In this document: positions 27,335 through 35,377 of the stretch, piece by piece
How the letters are laid out: each line of letters starts with the position of its first letter
Position numbering within the stretch: position 1 is the stretch's first letter
Source of the DNA: Streptomyces noursei ATCC 11455
GTDB taxonomy: Bacteria > Actinomycetota > Actinomycetes > Streptomycetales > Streptomycetaceae
DNA length: 64,000 nt
Direction: 5' to 3'
NCBI RefSeq assembly: GCF_001704275.1
Contig: NZ_CP011533.1
Location: 8,866,001 to 8,930,000 of the forward strand
Translations under genes and position numbers: made by a program
The notes under the pieces: generated by a model
What the model was told of the DNA's origin: nothing
The model's input: the letters and a program-made list of their open reading frames with translations, nothing else
Database searches by the model: none

Positions 27335-27365
27335 TTGACTTCACGTCGACATGAGGTTTTACCGT
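27335..27365 (+). promoter_or_regulatory. MerR-type promoter with 19-bp spacer and central palindrome
   Basis: TTGACT (-35, 27335-27340) and TACCGT (-10, 27360-27365) are separated by 19 bp. The spacer is part of an almost perfect 20-bp palindrome (27338-27357) centred on GTCGAC. This over-long spacing is the hallmark of promoters untwisted by MerR activators. The start codon of the target gene lies 7 bp after the -10 box, implying a leaderless transcript. Confidence 0.85.
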
Positions 27366-27371
27366 TCCATC

Positions 27372-28319
27372 ATGTCTGATCCAGTACGCACCCCCAGCCT
27401 GTTCGCATGCTGCGCCACGGCAGTCGGGTCGGTGCGCGGCATGTTGCGCCCACGGCGCTCCGACGAGCGGTTCCTGCGTTCCCTCGACAACGCGGGACTG
27501 CCCACCGCTCAGCGCACCGTCACGGTGACCTCGTTGGCGCAGGTACCACGGCAGGTACCGACAGCGGCTGTCGCGGAGGGACGCTTCTCGCCGCTCCGTA
27601 TCGCCAACTCGCTGACCTCGTTCGTGATCCAGCACCCCGAGGCGACCTTCATCGTCGATCCGGGCTTCTGCACCGATGCCGATCGGCGCGCCATCGCGCA
27701 ACTGCCGAGAGCCCTGCGGATGGCCGTGCGCCCGCCGGCCGACACCATCCCGACGATCACCGCGCTGCGGAGCGAGTCTCATCTGCCCGCCCCGCAATTC
27801 GCGCTGCCGACACACGCGCACTGGGATCACGTATGCGGGTTGCTCGACCTGCCGGGTCTGCCGGTGTACCTGCACGGCGTCGAGCACAGTTGGATCTCAC
27901 AAGGCACGGTCGCTCCTGTCGGCGGCGTGCGCGATTCCCTGAAGGGTCGCCCCGTCGTCGAGTACGACCTCGACGGCCCGCCGATCCTCACCTTCACCCA
28001 CAGCCACGACCTGTTCGACGACGGCAGCGTTGTCCTGGTCGACCTCGCCGGCCACACCCCGGGCAGTATCGGCGTGCTCGCCCACACCCCGCACGGCTGG
28101 ATCCTGTTGGCGGGCGATGCCGCCTGGCATTCGCTGCAGATCGGCGAGATTCGCCAAAAGGCCAGCTACCCCGGCAATTTCGCTGACTTCGACCGCGATC
28201 TCACCTTCAAGACCCTGCACCGCCTGCACCTGGCGCGCCACTTCGCCACCGTCGTCCCCACCCACGACCACGACGCGGCGCTCCAGCTCGCGTCGCATGC
28301 GGAGCCGGTCGAGCCGTAG
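27372..28319 (+). CDS. MBL-fold metallo-hydrolase
   Basis: 315 residues. The zinc motif HxHxDH appears as THAHWDH, with further ligands in DLAGHTPGSIGVL and AGDAAWH and a last His in PTHDHD. Similar to lactonase/AttM-like metallo-beta-lactamase-fold enzymes; substrate unknown. The N-terminal 60 residues may be a short extension rather than a signal peptide. ATG 27372 was chosen because it coincides with the transcription start expected from the MerR promoter; ATG 27351 lies inside the operator. Confidence 0.88.
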   Translation: MSDPVRTPSLFACCATAVGSVRGMLRPRRSDERFLRSLDNAGLPTAQRTVTVTSLAQVPRQVPTAAVAEGRFSPLRIANSLTSFVIQHPEATFIVDPGFCTDADRRAIAQLPRALRMAVRPPADTIPTITALRSESHLPAPQFALPTHAHWDHVCGLLDLPGLPVYLHGVEHSWISQGTVAPVGGVRDSLKGRPVVEYDLDGPPILTFTHSHDLFDDGSVVLVDLAGHTPGSIGVLAHTPHGWILLAGDAAWHSLQIGEIRQKASYPGNFADFDRDLTFKTLHRLHLARHFATVVPTHDHDAALQLASHAEPVEP

Positions 28320-28438
28320 GGGGAGCGGTAGCCGTGCGGGACGGAGACCACCCGTCGTGGTCCGTCATCGATCCGATTCCCGGCTCACCCATCCCCACGG
28401 TCGCGACCGACCCTCCCGTGGAAGCTCGCAAAAATACA

Positions 28439-28478
28439 CCGCGTTGTATATTTGCAATGCATTTCACTTTTGTGTGGC
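28439..28478 (+). promoter_or_regulatory. TGCA-N4-TGCA element, copy 2, upstream of the HipA-like gene
   Basis: AT-rich element with ttgta-N4-tgcaa (28444-28457). The 26 bases 28453-28478 match 29431-29456 at 21 positions. It ends 33 bp before the HipA-like start and may combine promoter and operator. Confidence 0.55.
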
Positions 28479-28511
28479 AGGTGCCGGCGAGCGGGGCAGA
28501 GGCAGGAACGT

Positions 28512-29306
28512 ATGGAGAAACCCTTGGGCGGGCTGCGCACGGTGACGGCCGTGCGGTATGTGACCCCGCTGCGGAGCGGCGGCTCCGTCCCCGGCGTCGT
28601 CGAGGCCGACGACTTGGGGATGTACGTGGTCAAGTTCACCGGCTCGGCGCAGGGGCGCAAGGCGCTCGTCGCCGAGATCATCGTGGGCGAACTGGCGCGT
28701 CACCTCGGGCTGCGGGTACCGGAGTTGGTGCTGGTGAACTTCGATCCATCGGTTGCCGCCGAGGAACCGCACCAGGAGGTGCAGGACCTGCTGCACGCCA
28801 GTGCTGGACTCAACCTGGGCATGGACTATCTGCCGGGAGCCGCCGACTTCACGCCGGACGGGCCCGGTGTCGACCCGGTGGAGGCCGCCAGGATCCTCTG
28901 GCTGGACGCGTTCACCGCGAATGTGGACCGTACCGTGCACAGCTCGAATCTCATGACATGGCCGACTTCCGGCCATCAGGAGCCCCGTCTGTGGCTCATC
29001 GACCACGGCGCGTCGCTGGTGTTCCATCACCGGTGGGAGAGTGCGGCGGATGCGGTAGGCAAGGCGTATGACTTCCGGTCGCACGCACTCGGCTCGCCCG
29101 GCCTCGACATGGCGGCGGCGGACGCCGAGCTGGCGCACCGGGTGACACCGCGGCTGCTGCGCCGGGTCGTCGCCGCCGTACCGGACGCATGGCTGACCGA
29201 CGAGCCCGGGTTCGGCACCCCGGACGACGTCCGCGACGCCTACGTGACCCACCTCGCCGCCCGTGCCCGGGTGTCCGCCCGGTGGCTGCCCAGGGGCATG
29301 TCGTAG
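28512..29306 (+). CDS. HipA-like kinase-domain protein
   Basis: 264 residues. YVVKFTGSAQGRKALVAEIIVGELARHL provides the ATP-binding Lys and Glu, FTANVDRTVHSSNLM the catalytic Asp/Asn loop and LWLIDHGASLVF the metal Asp, as in the stand-alone HipA-family kinases of actinomycetes. Targets are unknown. There is no HipB-type antitoxin beside it, so a classical toxin-antitoxin role is not supported. ATG 28512 with a weak AGG; homology starts at about residue 8. The upstream AT-rich element is shared with the next gene. Confidence 0.8.
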   Translation: MEKPLGGLRTVTAVRYVTPLRSGGSVPGVVEADDLGMYVVKFTGSAQGRKALVAEIIVGELARHLGLRVPELVLVNFDPSVAAEEPHQEVQDLLHASAGLNLGMDYLPGAADFTPDGPGVDPVEAARILWLDAFTANVDRTVHSSNLMTWPTSGHQEPRLWLIDHGASLVFHHRWESAADAVGKAYDFRSHALGSPGLDMAAADAELAHRVTPRLLRRVVAAVPDAWLTDEPGFGTPDDVRDAYVTHLAARARVSARWLPRGMS

Positions 29307-29416
29307 GTGAAGGCGAGGGCGAGGGTGGAAGCGGAGGGGGTGGGGCGGGGGAAACGGTCGGCGCGGCAGATGCGGCCGGCACGGCAGCGTGTCTTCGGGC
29401 GACGGAGAAAAATGAA

Positions 29417-29456
29417 TCGCACTGCAAAAATGCACTCCATTACACTTTTCTGCGGC
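29417..29456 (+). promoter_or_regulatory. TGCA-N4-TGCA element, copy 3, upstream of a small gene
   Basis: ctgca-N4-tgcac (29422-29435) followed by an AT-rich stretch, 70 bp before the start at 29527. Closely matches copy 2 (21 of 26 bases over the shared core) and copy 1. Confidence 0.55.
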
Positions 29457-29526
29457 GTGGTCACGGCGTGACGAAGGGTCCGACGGGCGGCGCGAAGAGG
29501 CGGACCGGAAGACAGGGAGAGGCGAT

Positions 29527-29757
29527 ATGAGCGGTGTGGACGGGCGCGAGGCGGCGGTGCGGCGCGTGAACGAGGCTCTGCAGACGTACACGCTGTCTGG
29601 TGAGGGCTGGCGGCGCAGTCCTGGCGAGACTTTGAGCTGTGTCCTTGTCGATCTGCTGCACTGGTGCGACGACACCCAGCGTGACTTCGACGCCGCCCTG
29701 CGACGGGCCCGCGCCCAGCACGCCGCGGCGGGCGGCGAAGCCACCGGCGACGCCTGA
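29527..29757 (+). CDS. Small uncharacterised protein (76 residues)
   Basis: Acidic-to-neutral helical protein with RRVNEALQTYTLSGEGW and CVLVDLLHWCDDTQRDFDAAL. The LLHWCDxxxxDFDAAL pattern recurs in small bacterial proteins of unknown role. ATG 29527 follows GGGAGAGG. Shares its promoter element with the HipA-like gene 1 kb upstream, so the two may be co-regulated. Confidence 0.65.
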   Translation: MSGVDGREAAVRRVNEALQTYTLSGEGWRRSPGETLSCVLVDLLHWCDDTQRDFDAALRRARAQHAAAGGEATGDA

Positions 29758-29841
29758 CCGCCGGGCCGGGCGCGGGTCCGCCGCGGCGCGAACGGCGCAT
29801 GAGAACCTCGGCGTGCCGCCTGATGACAAGGAGTTCGCCCG

Positions 29842-30381
29842 GTGAGCGGTGAGGAACGACCGGAACGTCATGGCCAGGCCGTTGGTGAGGTCGCCCGCAG
29901 GGTCTGGACGGAATCGATGTACGCCGCCGCGCGGCCGTGGCCCGGTATCCGGGTGCTGGTCGACCGAAGCCTGCCCCTGGCGCGCCTGTCCGGGATCACC
30001 CGCCCGGATGTCTGGCTGGCGGCCGTCGCGCCGTCGGCCGCGCTGTGGCGGTGGTACGGCGTACAGGAGGCCAGGTACCCGGCGTTCGCCCGCCGCTACG
30101 AGCACGAGCTGCGGGAGTCGGTGCGTGCCGCGGGGCTTCGGCGCCTGCACGGGTTGGCGTGCGGTGGGCCGCTGATCCTGCAGACCGCCGTCACGCCGAT
30201 ACACCTCAGCCACGCCAGGGTGCTGGCGCGGCACTTACGGGTCGGCGCGTCGGGTTCTCTGCGGGAGGAGGGCGGCGAGGCCGCGTGCCGGCTGGGCGAG
30301 GTGTGCCCCGACTGCGGTCGTCACGCCGAGATCTCCGGCGCCACCACCTGCGCCTACTGCCACGCCTCGATGGTGGGTTGA
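29842..30381 (+). CDS. DUF488-like protein with C-terminal zinc ribbon
   Basis: 179 residues. Residues about 35-140 follow the DUF488 layout: GIRVLVDRSLPLARLSG, WLAAVAPSAALWRWYGV, YPAFARRYEHELRES, a helix-strand LILQTAV and SHARVLARHL. Some usual signature residues differ (classical members read VDRLWPRG). A CPDCG...CAYC zinc ribbon (about 155-175) is added at the C-terminus, which ordinary DUF488 proteins lack. GTG 29842 follows AAGGAG. DNA, RNA or protein binding is possible; function unknown. Confidence 0.7.
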   Translation: MSGEERPERHGQAVGEVARRVWTESMYAAARPWPGIRVLVDRSLPLARLSGITRPDVWLAAVAPSAALWRWYGVQEARYPAFARRYEHELRESVRAAGLRRLHGLACGGPLILQTAVTPIHLSHARVLARHLRVGASGSLREEGGEAACRLGEVCPDCGRHAEISGATTCAYCHASMVG

Positions 30382-30546
30382 CGGGTAGCGACGGACGATC
30401 CGGCCGTCGCGCATGACACGGCGGGTGTGGCCGAAACGACGCGAAAGAGGGAATTGTTGGCTCTTGCCCTAATGATGGCGTTCTGCATGCCGAAGGGAAG
30501 GTCAGTGAGCGGCAGTGGGTCGCTTGGTTTGATCGAAAGGTTCGGA

Positions 30547-30825
30547 ATGTCACGGATCACTCGGATTACCGCCATGGCTGCGCTCGCGGCCGGAACCGCA
30601 CTGGGCGGGAGTTCGGCTGCGTTCGCCGACGCCCACGCAGGCGGCGCCGCCGTCCGTTCGCCCGGCGTCATTTCGGGCAACCTCATCCAGATCCCGGTGC
30701 ACGTTCCCATCAACTTGTGCGGCAACACCGCGAACTTCGCGGCGGTGTTGAACCCGGCCTTCGGCAACATCTGCGTCAACGCCGAGAAGCACCACCATCA
30801 CCACAAGGGCGGCAAGAAGCGCTGA
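30547..30825 (+). CDS. Short chaplin with polyhistidine tail
   Basis: 92 residues: signal peptide (about 1-28), one chaplin domain (about 38-78: SPGVISGNLIQIPVHVPIN then CGNTANFAAVLNPAFGN), with Cys58 and Cys76 as in disulfide-bonded short chaplins. Chaplins are secreted, assemble into amyloid-like surface films and help aerial hyphae rise. Unusual here is the tail after the domain, residues 79-92, with five consecutive His (82-86) and a basic end; most short chaplins stop soon after the domain. ATG 30547 with GAAAGG upstream. Confidence 0.92.
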   Translation: MSRITRITAMAALAAGTALGGSSAAFADAHAGGAAVRSPGVISGNLIQIPVHVPINLCGNTANFAAVLNPAFGNICVNAEKHHHHHKGGKKR

Positions 30826-30867
30826 GGCGATCTCGTTTGGCCATGTGAGTCGCGGTGTCCAGACGAT

Positions 30868-30917
30868 GGGCCCGCCTCGTTCCCTCCGGTCACTCCGGTC
30901 AGGGACGGGGCGGGCCC
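30868..30917. terminator. Hairpin terminator between chaplin and marR genes
   Basis: gggcccgcc (30868-30876) pairs with ggcgggccc (30909-30917), and the inner sides continue pairing around ttccct/aggga. Serves the convergent chaplin and MarR genes. Confidence 0.75.
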
Positions 30918-30948
30918 CGTCGTTCGTGGTCCGGGCCGTTCCGCTGGC

Positions 30949-31419
30949 TCACGGTGCCGGCTCGTCCGGTGGTCGGGCGGCGGGGTCGCGCAGTTGCTCG
31001 GCCGCTTCGGAGACCCGTTGCAGCAATTCCAGGAACGTGGACCGCTCTTGGGGGCTCAAGGGCGCCAGGAAGATCTGGTTCATCCGGGCGGTGCGACCGG
31101 AGAGCCTGCGGTGCAGCGCGGCGCCCTCGCCGGTGAGGCGGAGCACGGCGCGCCGGCCGTCCCTGGCGTCGCGCACCTTGTCGAGCAGCCCTCGGGCGGC
31201 CAGGCGGCGGACCACCTCGGCGATGGTGGAGCGGTCCAGGCCGACCCGCTCGCCCACCGTCCGCTGGTTGAGGCCGTCCTCGCCGACCAGTGTGTTCAGC
31301 ACGGCGAACTGCGGGGACGTGACGTCCTCCGACACGACCGTGGTCCACAGCAGCGTGTGCGCCTGCTGCAGCCGCCGGGCCAGATGGCCGGGGTGGGTGC
31401 TCAGGTCGAGCGCGGGCAC
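30949..31419 (-). CDS. pcaV: MarR-family regulator, PcaV-like
   Basis: 156 residues, winged-helix MarR fold: LNTLVGEDGLNQRTVGERVGL and RSTIAEVVRRLAARGLL with the DARDGRRAVLRLT wing. Divergent from pcaI, the arrangement of pcaV in Streptomyces coelicolor, where the repressor is released by protocatechuate. GTG 31419 was preferred to the upstream ATGs: AGGAAC sits six bases before it, the residues between are not MarR-like, and both TCAG-N4-CTGA operators then fall in the intergenic region. Confidence 0.82.
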   Translation of the reverse strand: MPALDLSTHPGHLARRLQQAHTLLWTTVVSEDVTSPQFAVLNTLVGEDGLNQRTVGERVGLDRSTIAEVVRRLAARGLLDKVRDARDGRRAVLRLTGEGAALHRRLSGRTARMNQIFLAPLSPQERSTFLELLQRVSEAAEQLRDPAARPPDEPAP

Positions 31420-31447
31420 GATGGGTTCCTGTTCCTCTCGCCAATGC

Positions 31448-31459
31448 TCAGAGCACTGA
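31448..31459. promoter_or_regulatory. MarR/PcaV operator, distal copy
   Basis: TCAG-AGCA-CTGA, flanked by C and G that extend the symmetry. Same half-sites as the copy at 31513; centres are 65 bp apart. Lies 29-40 bp upstream of the chosen regulator start. Confidence 0.6.
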
Positions 31460-31508
31460 GGGTCTTGCTCGCGGCAACTCATCATGTCACGCTGCTGAAC
31501 TGCCAGAG

Positions 31509-31528
31509 ATAGTCAGTGTACTGATTAT
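31509..31528. promoter_or_regulatory. MarR/PcaV operator, proximal copy
   Basis: 20-bp palindrome with one mismatched pair, containing TCAG-TGTA-CTGA (31513-31524) and AT-rich ends. Just upstream of the pcaI ribosome-binding site, hence the likely repression site for the pca operon. Confidence 0.75.
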
Positions 31529-31549
31529 ATGGAGCGGGAGGGGTGGCGG

Positions 31550-32332
31550 ATGGACAAAGTGGTGGCCTCGGCCGCCGAGGCGGTGGCTGATGTGCGCGAC
31601 GGGGCATCGTTGGCCGTCGGCGGCTTCGGGCTCAGCGGTGTGCCCGAGGTGCTCCTCGGCGCCGTGCACGAGACGGGGGTCGGTGGCCTGGGCGTCGTCT
31701 CGAACAACTGCGGTGCGATGGAGCGGGGGTTGGCGGTGCTGCTCGCCGCGGGCCGGATCGCCCGCGTCACCGGCTCGTACATCGGCGCCAACCAGGAATT
31801 CGCCCGCCGCTACCTGGCCGGCGAGTTGGAGGTCGAACTGATCCCGCAGGGCACGCTCGCCGAGCGGCTGCGCGCCGGCGGCGCCGGCATCCCCGCCTTC
31901 TACACCCCGGCCGGCGTCGGCACCCAGGTCGCCGACGGTGGGCTGCCCTGGCGGTACGACGGTGCGGGCGGGGTCGCGGTGGCCTCGCCGCCCAAGGAGG
32001 TGCGGGAGTTCGACGGGCGCCGCTACGTGCTGGAACGGGGGATCCGCACCGACTTCGCGCTCGTCCGCGCCGCCAAGGGGGACCGGCACGGCAACCTGGT
32101 CTTCGCCAAGTCCGCCCGGAACTTCAACCCCCTCGCGGCGATGGCCGGACGGATCACCCTCGCCGAGGTGGAGCAGTTGGTCGATCCCGGCGAGATCGAT
32201 CCGGACCAGGTCCATCTGCCGGGCATCTTCGTCCAGCGGGTGGTGTCGCTCACCCCGGAACAGGCCGCCGACAAGCAGATCGAACGGCGCACCGTCGCCG
32301 CACCGGAAACCCCGGGGAGGGGGAGGCGCTGA
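31550..32332 (+). CDS. pcaI: 3-oxoadipate CoA-transferase, alpha subunit
   Basis: 260-residue CoA transferase subunit [15 protein letters not shown], the [15 protein letters not shown] segment and [36 protein letters not shown] are characteristic. With PcaJ it transfers CoA from succinyl-CoA to 3-oxoadipate. ATG 31550 follows GGGAGGGG; the longer frame from 31529 overlaps the operator. Its stop overlaps the pcaJ start as TGATG, so the subunits are co-translated. Confidence 0.9.
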   Translation: MDKVVASAAEAVADVRDGASLAVGGFGLSGVPEVLLGAVHETGVGGLGVVSNNCGAMERGLAVLLAAGRIARVTGSYIGANQEFARRYLAGELEVELIPQGTLAERLRAGGAGIPAFYTPAGVGTQVADGGLPWRYDGAGGVAVASPPKEVREFDGRRYVLERGIRTDFALVRAAKGDRHGNLVFAKSARNFNPLAAMAGRITLAEVEQLVDPGEIDPDQVHLPGIFVQRVVSLTPEQAADKQIERRTVAAPETPGRGRR

Positions 32333-33012
32333 TGCCGTGGACCCGTGAGGAGATGGCCGCGCGGGCGGCTCGGGAGCTGACGGACGGTCAGTACGTCAAC
32401 CTCGGCATCGGACTGCCCACCCTCATCCCCAACTACCTTCCCGACAGGGTGGAGGTGGTCCTGGAGTCGGAGAACGGGGTCCTGGGGACCGGACCGTACC
32501 CCACCGAGGAGCAACTCGACCCCGACCTCATCAATGCCGGCAAGGAGACGGTCACGGTCCTGCCCGGCGCCGCCTACTTCGACTCCGCGCTCTCCTTCGG
32601 CATGATCCGCGGCGGCCACATCGACGTCGCGGTGCTCGGCGCCATGCAGGTGTCCCGGCACGGAGACCTCGCCAACTGGGCCGTCCCCGGCAAGATGATC
32701 ACCGGTATCGGCGGTGCCATGGATCTCGTGCACGGCGCCCGCACCGTCCTCGTCGCGATGACCCACACGGCCAAGGACGGTGCGGCGAAACTCGTCGCGG
32801 AGTGCTCGCTCCCGCTGACCGGACGGGCCTGCGTCGACCGGATCATCACCGATCTCGGTGTCTTCGACATCGGCCGGGACGGCTTCGTCCTCGTCGAACG
32901 GGCGCCCGGTGTCACGGTCGAGGAGATCGTAGCGAAGACGGCCGCGCCGCTCCGGATTCCGCGTCCGGCGGCGGACGGGAGCGCACCGGCCCCGCCGCCG
33001 CCCGGGGCGTGA
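32332..33012 (+). CDS. pcaJ: 3-oxoadipate CoA-transferase, beta subunit
   Basis: 226-residue CoA transferase subunit [15 protein letters not shown] and the active-site Glu in [13 protein letters not shown] are present, with [22 protein letters not shown] and [13 protein letters not shown] further on. Overlaps pcaI. In S. coelicolor the next gene is pcaF (thiolase); here a 106-bp gap leads straight to pcaH. Confidence 0.9.
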   Translation: MPWTREEMAARAARELTDGQYVNLGIGLPTLIPNYLPDRVEVVLESENGVLGTGPYPTEEQLDPDLINAGKETVTVLPGAAYFDSALSFGMIRGGHIDVAVLGAMQVSRHGDLANWAVPGKMITGIGGAMDLVHGARTVLVAMTHTAKDGAAKLVAECSLPLTGRACVDRIITDLGVFDIGRDGFVLVERAPGVTVEEIVAKTAAPLRIPRPAADGSAPAPPPPGA

Positions 33013-33118
33013 CCGTCGCCCGACGACGCCCGACCGGAGCGTCGAGCCGGCGGAATCCGGCCGCCGGACAGCACAGCACCATGCCAACGAGCCACGGAAG
33101 CAAGGGAGTTCAGTACCC

Positions 33119-33904
33119 ATGGCAGCACCCGCGGCAGCCACGCAAGGCGAGATCGACCGCGAGATCGTGCGGGAGCGGGCGGCGTACGAGAAGGCCGTCG
33201 CCGAGGGCGCCCCGCGCACGCCGCATCCGGCCCGGAACTACCCGCCGTACCGGTCCAGCGCGCTGCGCCACCCCCGTCAGCCGCTGGTCGAGGTGGCGGT
33301 GCGACAGGATCCCGAGGCCGTCGAACTGGCCTCGCCCGCCTTCGGACGGACCGACGTCACCGAGTTCGACTGCGACCTGACCCGCCAGCACCAGGGCGCA
33401 CCGCTCGGCGAACGGATCACCGTCAGCGGCCGGCTGCTGGACCGGTCCGGTCGCCCCGTACGCGGCCAGCTGATCGAGATCTGGCAGGCCAACGCCGCCG
33501 GGCGCTATGCCCACCAGCGCGACCAGCACCCGGCGCCGCTCGACCCGAACTTCACCGGCGTCGGCCGGGCGCTCACCGGCGACGACGGCGGCTACGCCTT
33601 CACCACCATCAAGCCGGGCGCGTACCCCTGGCGGAACCACACCGGAGCCTGGCGGCCCGCCCACATCCACTTCTCGCTCTTCGGGACCGCGTTCGCCCAG
33701 CGGCTCATCACGCAGATGTACTTCCCCGGCGACCCCCTCTTCCGCCACGACCCGATCCTGCAGTCCGTCACCGACGACGCCGCACGGCAACGGCTCGTCG
33801 CCCGCTACGCACACGACCTGTCGGCGCCGGAGTGGTCCCTCGGCTACCACTGGGACATCGTCCTCGACGGCCCCACCGCCACCTGGATCGAGGAGGGCCG
33901 CTGA
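33119..33904 (+). CDS. pcaH: Protocatechuate 3,4-dioxygenase, beta subunit
   Basis: 261 residues, intradiol dioxygenase. The four Fe(III) ligands are recognisable: Tyr130 (AAGRYAHQRD), Tyr169 (PGAYPW), His182 and His184 (PAHIHFSLFG). The N-terminal cap typical of PcaH is present. It opens protocatechuate to 3-carboxy-cis,cis-muconate and normally works as an alpha-beta complex with PcaG. No pcaG follows: the next 50 bp contain only a 16-codon mini-ORF. ATG 33119 with AAGGGAG upstream. Confidence 0.92.
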   Translation: MAAPAAATQGEIDREIVRERAAYEKAVAEGAPRTPHPARNYPPYRSSALRHPRQPLVEVAVRQDPEAVELASPAFGRTDVTEFDCDLTRQHQGAPLGERITVSGRLLDRSGRPVRGQLIEIWQANAAGRYAHQRDQHPAPLDPNFTGVGRALTGDDGGYAFTTIKPGAYPWRNHTGAWRPAHIHFSLFGTAFAQRLITQMYFPGDPLFRHDPILQSVTDDAARQRLVARYAHDLSAPEWSLGYHWDIVLDGPTATWIEEGR

Positions 33905-33905
33905 C

Positions 33906-33956
33906 GTGACGACCCCCTGTGCGCCGCTCGTGCCGGTCCTCCTGGAGCGCGCATGA
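33906..33956 (+). CDS. 16-codon mini-ORF in the pcaG position
   Basis: GTG 33906, one base after the pcaH stop, reads VTTPCAPLVPVLLERA and stops at TGA 33954-33956, overlapping the pcaB start as ATGA. It occupies the place where pcaG (about 190 codons) is found in related operons. It may be a deletion relic joining the first and last codons of pcaG, or a coupling leader for pcaB. No function is claimed. Confidence 0.4.
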   Translation: MTTPCAPLVPVLLERA

Positions 33957-35377
33957 GCGACGACCGTGGCGAGCGTGATGACCGGGCCGGCCGGCAGGAC
34001 GCGGACGGCGGGGGCGGTCGCGCCGAGCGTCGCGGCGCCGAAGACGTCGGCCTGCTCGACCCGGTGCGGGTGGGCTCGACGGCAGAGGCGGCCACCGGCG
34101 ACACGGCGTTCCTCCAGGCGATGCTGGACGCCGAGGCGGCTCTCACCCGGGCCCAGGCGACCCTCGGCCTGGCGCCCGACGCGGTGGCCCGCGCGGTCAC
34201 CGAGGCCGCCCGCGCCGACCGGTTCGACGCCCGCGAGCTCGCGCTGCGCGGGCGCGCCGGCGGCAACCCGGTCATCCCCCTGGTCGCCGCACTGACCGCG
34301 GCGGTGCCCGCCGCCCATGCGCCGTACGTGCACCGCGGTGCCACCAGCCAGGACATCCTCGACACCGCGTCGATGCTGGTCGCCGACCGCACGATGCGGC
34401 CGATCACGGCCGATCTGGAACGCACCGCCGGGACGCTGGCCCGCCTCGCCGCCCGGCACCGCGCCACCCCCATGCCCGGCCGCACCCTCACCCAGCACGC
34501 CGTCCCGACCACCTTCGGGCTCAAGGCCGCGGGCTGGCGCGGCCTGGTGCTGGACGCCCGGGACCGCCTCACCGCGGTACGGAGCTCCCTGCCGGCCCAA
34601 CTGGGCGGCGCCGCAGGCACCTTGGCGGCCTTCCACGCCTACGCCGAGGTGGAGGACGCGGCACCGCCGGACGTGACGGTGCGCCTGCTCGGTGCCTACG
34701 CCCGCGAAGTCGCCCTGGCCGAGCCCGTGTTGCCCTGGCACGCCCTGCGCACCCCGGTCGCCGATCTGGCCGGCGCCCTCGCCTTCGCCGTCGGGGCACT
34801 CGGCAAGCTCGCCGCCGATGTGCTGGTCCTCTCCCGCACCGAGATCGGCGAGGTCAGCGAGGGCGCCGGCGGCGGCTCGTCGGCGATGCCGCACAAGGCG
34901 AACCCGGTCCGGGCCACGCTCCTGGCCGCCGCGGCGCGCCGGGCGCCCGCGCTGGCGGCGGTGCTCCACGGCGGTGTCGCCGCGGAGGACGAGCGGCCCG
35001 CCGGCGCCTGGCACGCCGAGTGGGAGACCCTGCGGGATCTGCTGCGCCTGGCCGGGGGAGCGGCCCGGGACGCCGCGGAACTCGTCGCGGGCCTGCGCGT
35101 GCACCCCGACCGGATGCGCGTGAACCTGGACCTGACCGGCGGGCTGGTGGTGTCGGAGCGGCTGACCGCCGTCCTCGCCGCCCGGTTGGGCCGGGCCCGC
35201 GCCCGCCGCCTGCTGACGGAAGCCGCGGACACCGTCCGTCGTGGCGGCGGAACCCTGGCCGGGGCCCTCTCGGCCGAACCGGCCCTGGCGGGACTGGACC
35301 TGGCGTCCCTCACCGACCCCGGCCACTACACCGGCGCGGCGGCGGCCCTCACCGACCGCGCGCTCACCCGGGCGTGA
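33953..35377 (+). CDS. pcaB: 3-carboxy-cis,cis-muconate cycloisomerase
   Basis: 474-residue fumarase/aspartase superfamily enzyme. Signature GGGSSAMPHKANPVRA (about residues 303-318), HRGATSQDILDTA and PGRTLTQHAVPTTFGLKAAGW are as expected for PcaB, which lactonises 3-carboxymuconate. The first about 35 residues are a charged Gly/Arg/Asp-rich extension before LLDPVRVGSTAEAATGD. The downstream pcaL (decarboxylase/enol-lactone hydrolase fusion) of S. coelicolor is missing. Confidence 0.92.
   Translation: MSDDRGERDDRAGRQDADGGGGRAERRGAEDVGLLDPVRVGSTAEAATGDTAFLQAMLDAEAALTRAQATLGLAPDAVARAVTEAARADRFDARELALRGRAGGNPVIPLVAALTAAVPAAHAPYVHRGATSQDILDTASMLVADRTMRPITADLERTAGTLARLAARHRATPMPGRTLTQHAVPTTFGLKAAGWRGLVLDARDRLTAVRSSLPAQLGGAAGTLAAFHAYAEVEDAAPPDVTVRLLGAYAREVALAEPVLPWHALRTPVADLAGALAFAVGALGKLAADVLVLSRTEIGEVSEGAGGGSSAMPHKANPVRATLLAAAARRAPALAAVLHGGVAAEDERPAGAWHAEWETLRDLLRLAGGAARDAAELVAGLRVHPDRMRVNLDLTGGLVVSERLTAVLAARLGRARARRLLTEAADTVRRGGGTLAGALSAEPALAGLDLASLTDPGHYTGAAAALTDRALTRA

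Noticed and set aside
28512..29757. HipA-type toxin-antitoxin module
   Set aside because: No HipB-like HTH gene adjacent; the 76-residue neighbour is not an HTH and is 220 bp away with its own promoter element.
33110..35326. Minus-strand open frame of 738 codons
   Set aside because: Antisense to pcaH and pcaB with their intact catalytic motifs; no homology of its own.
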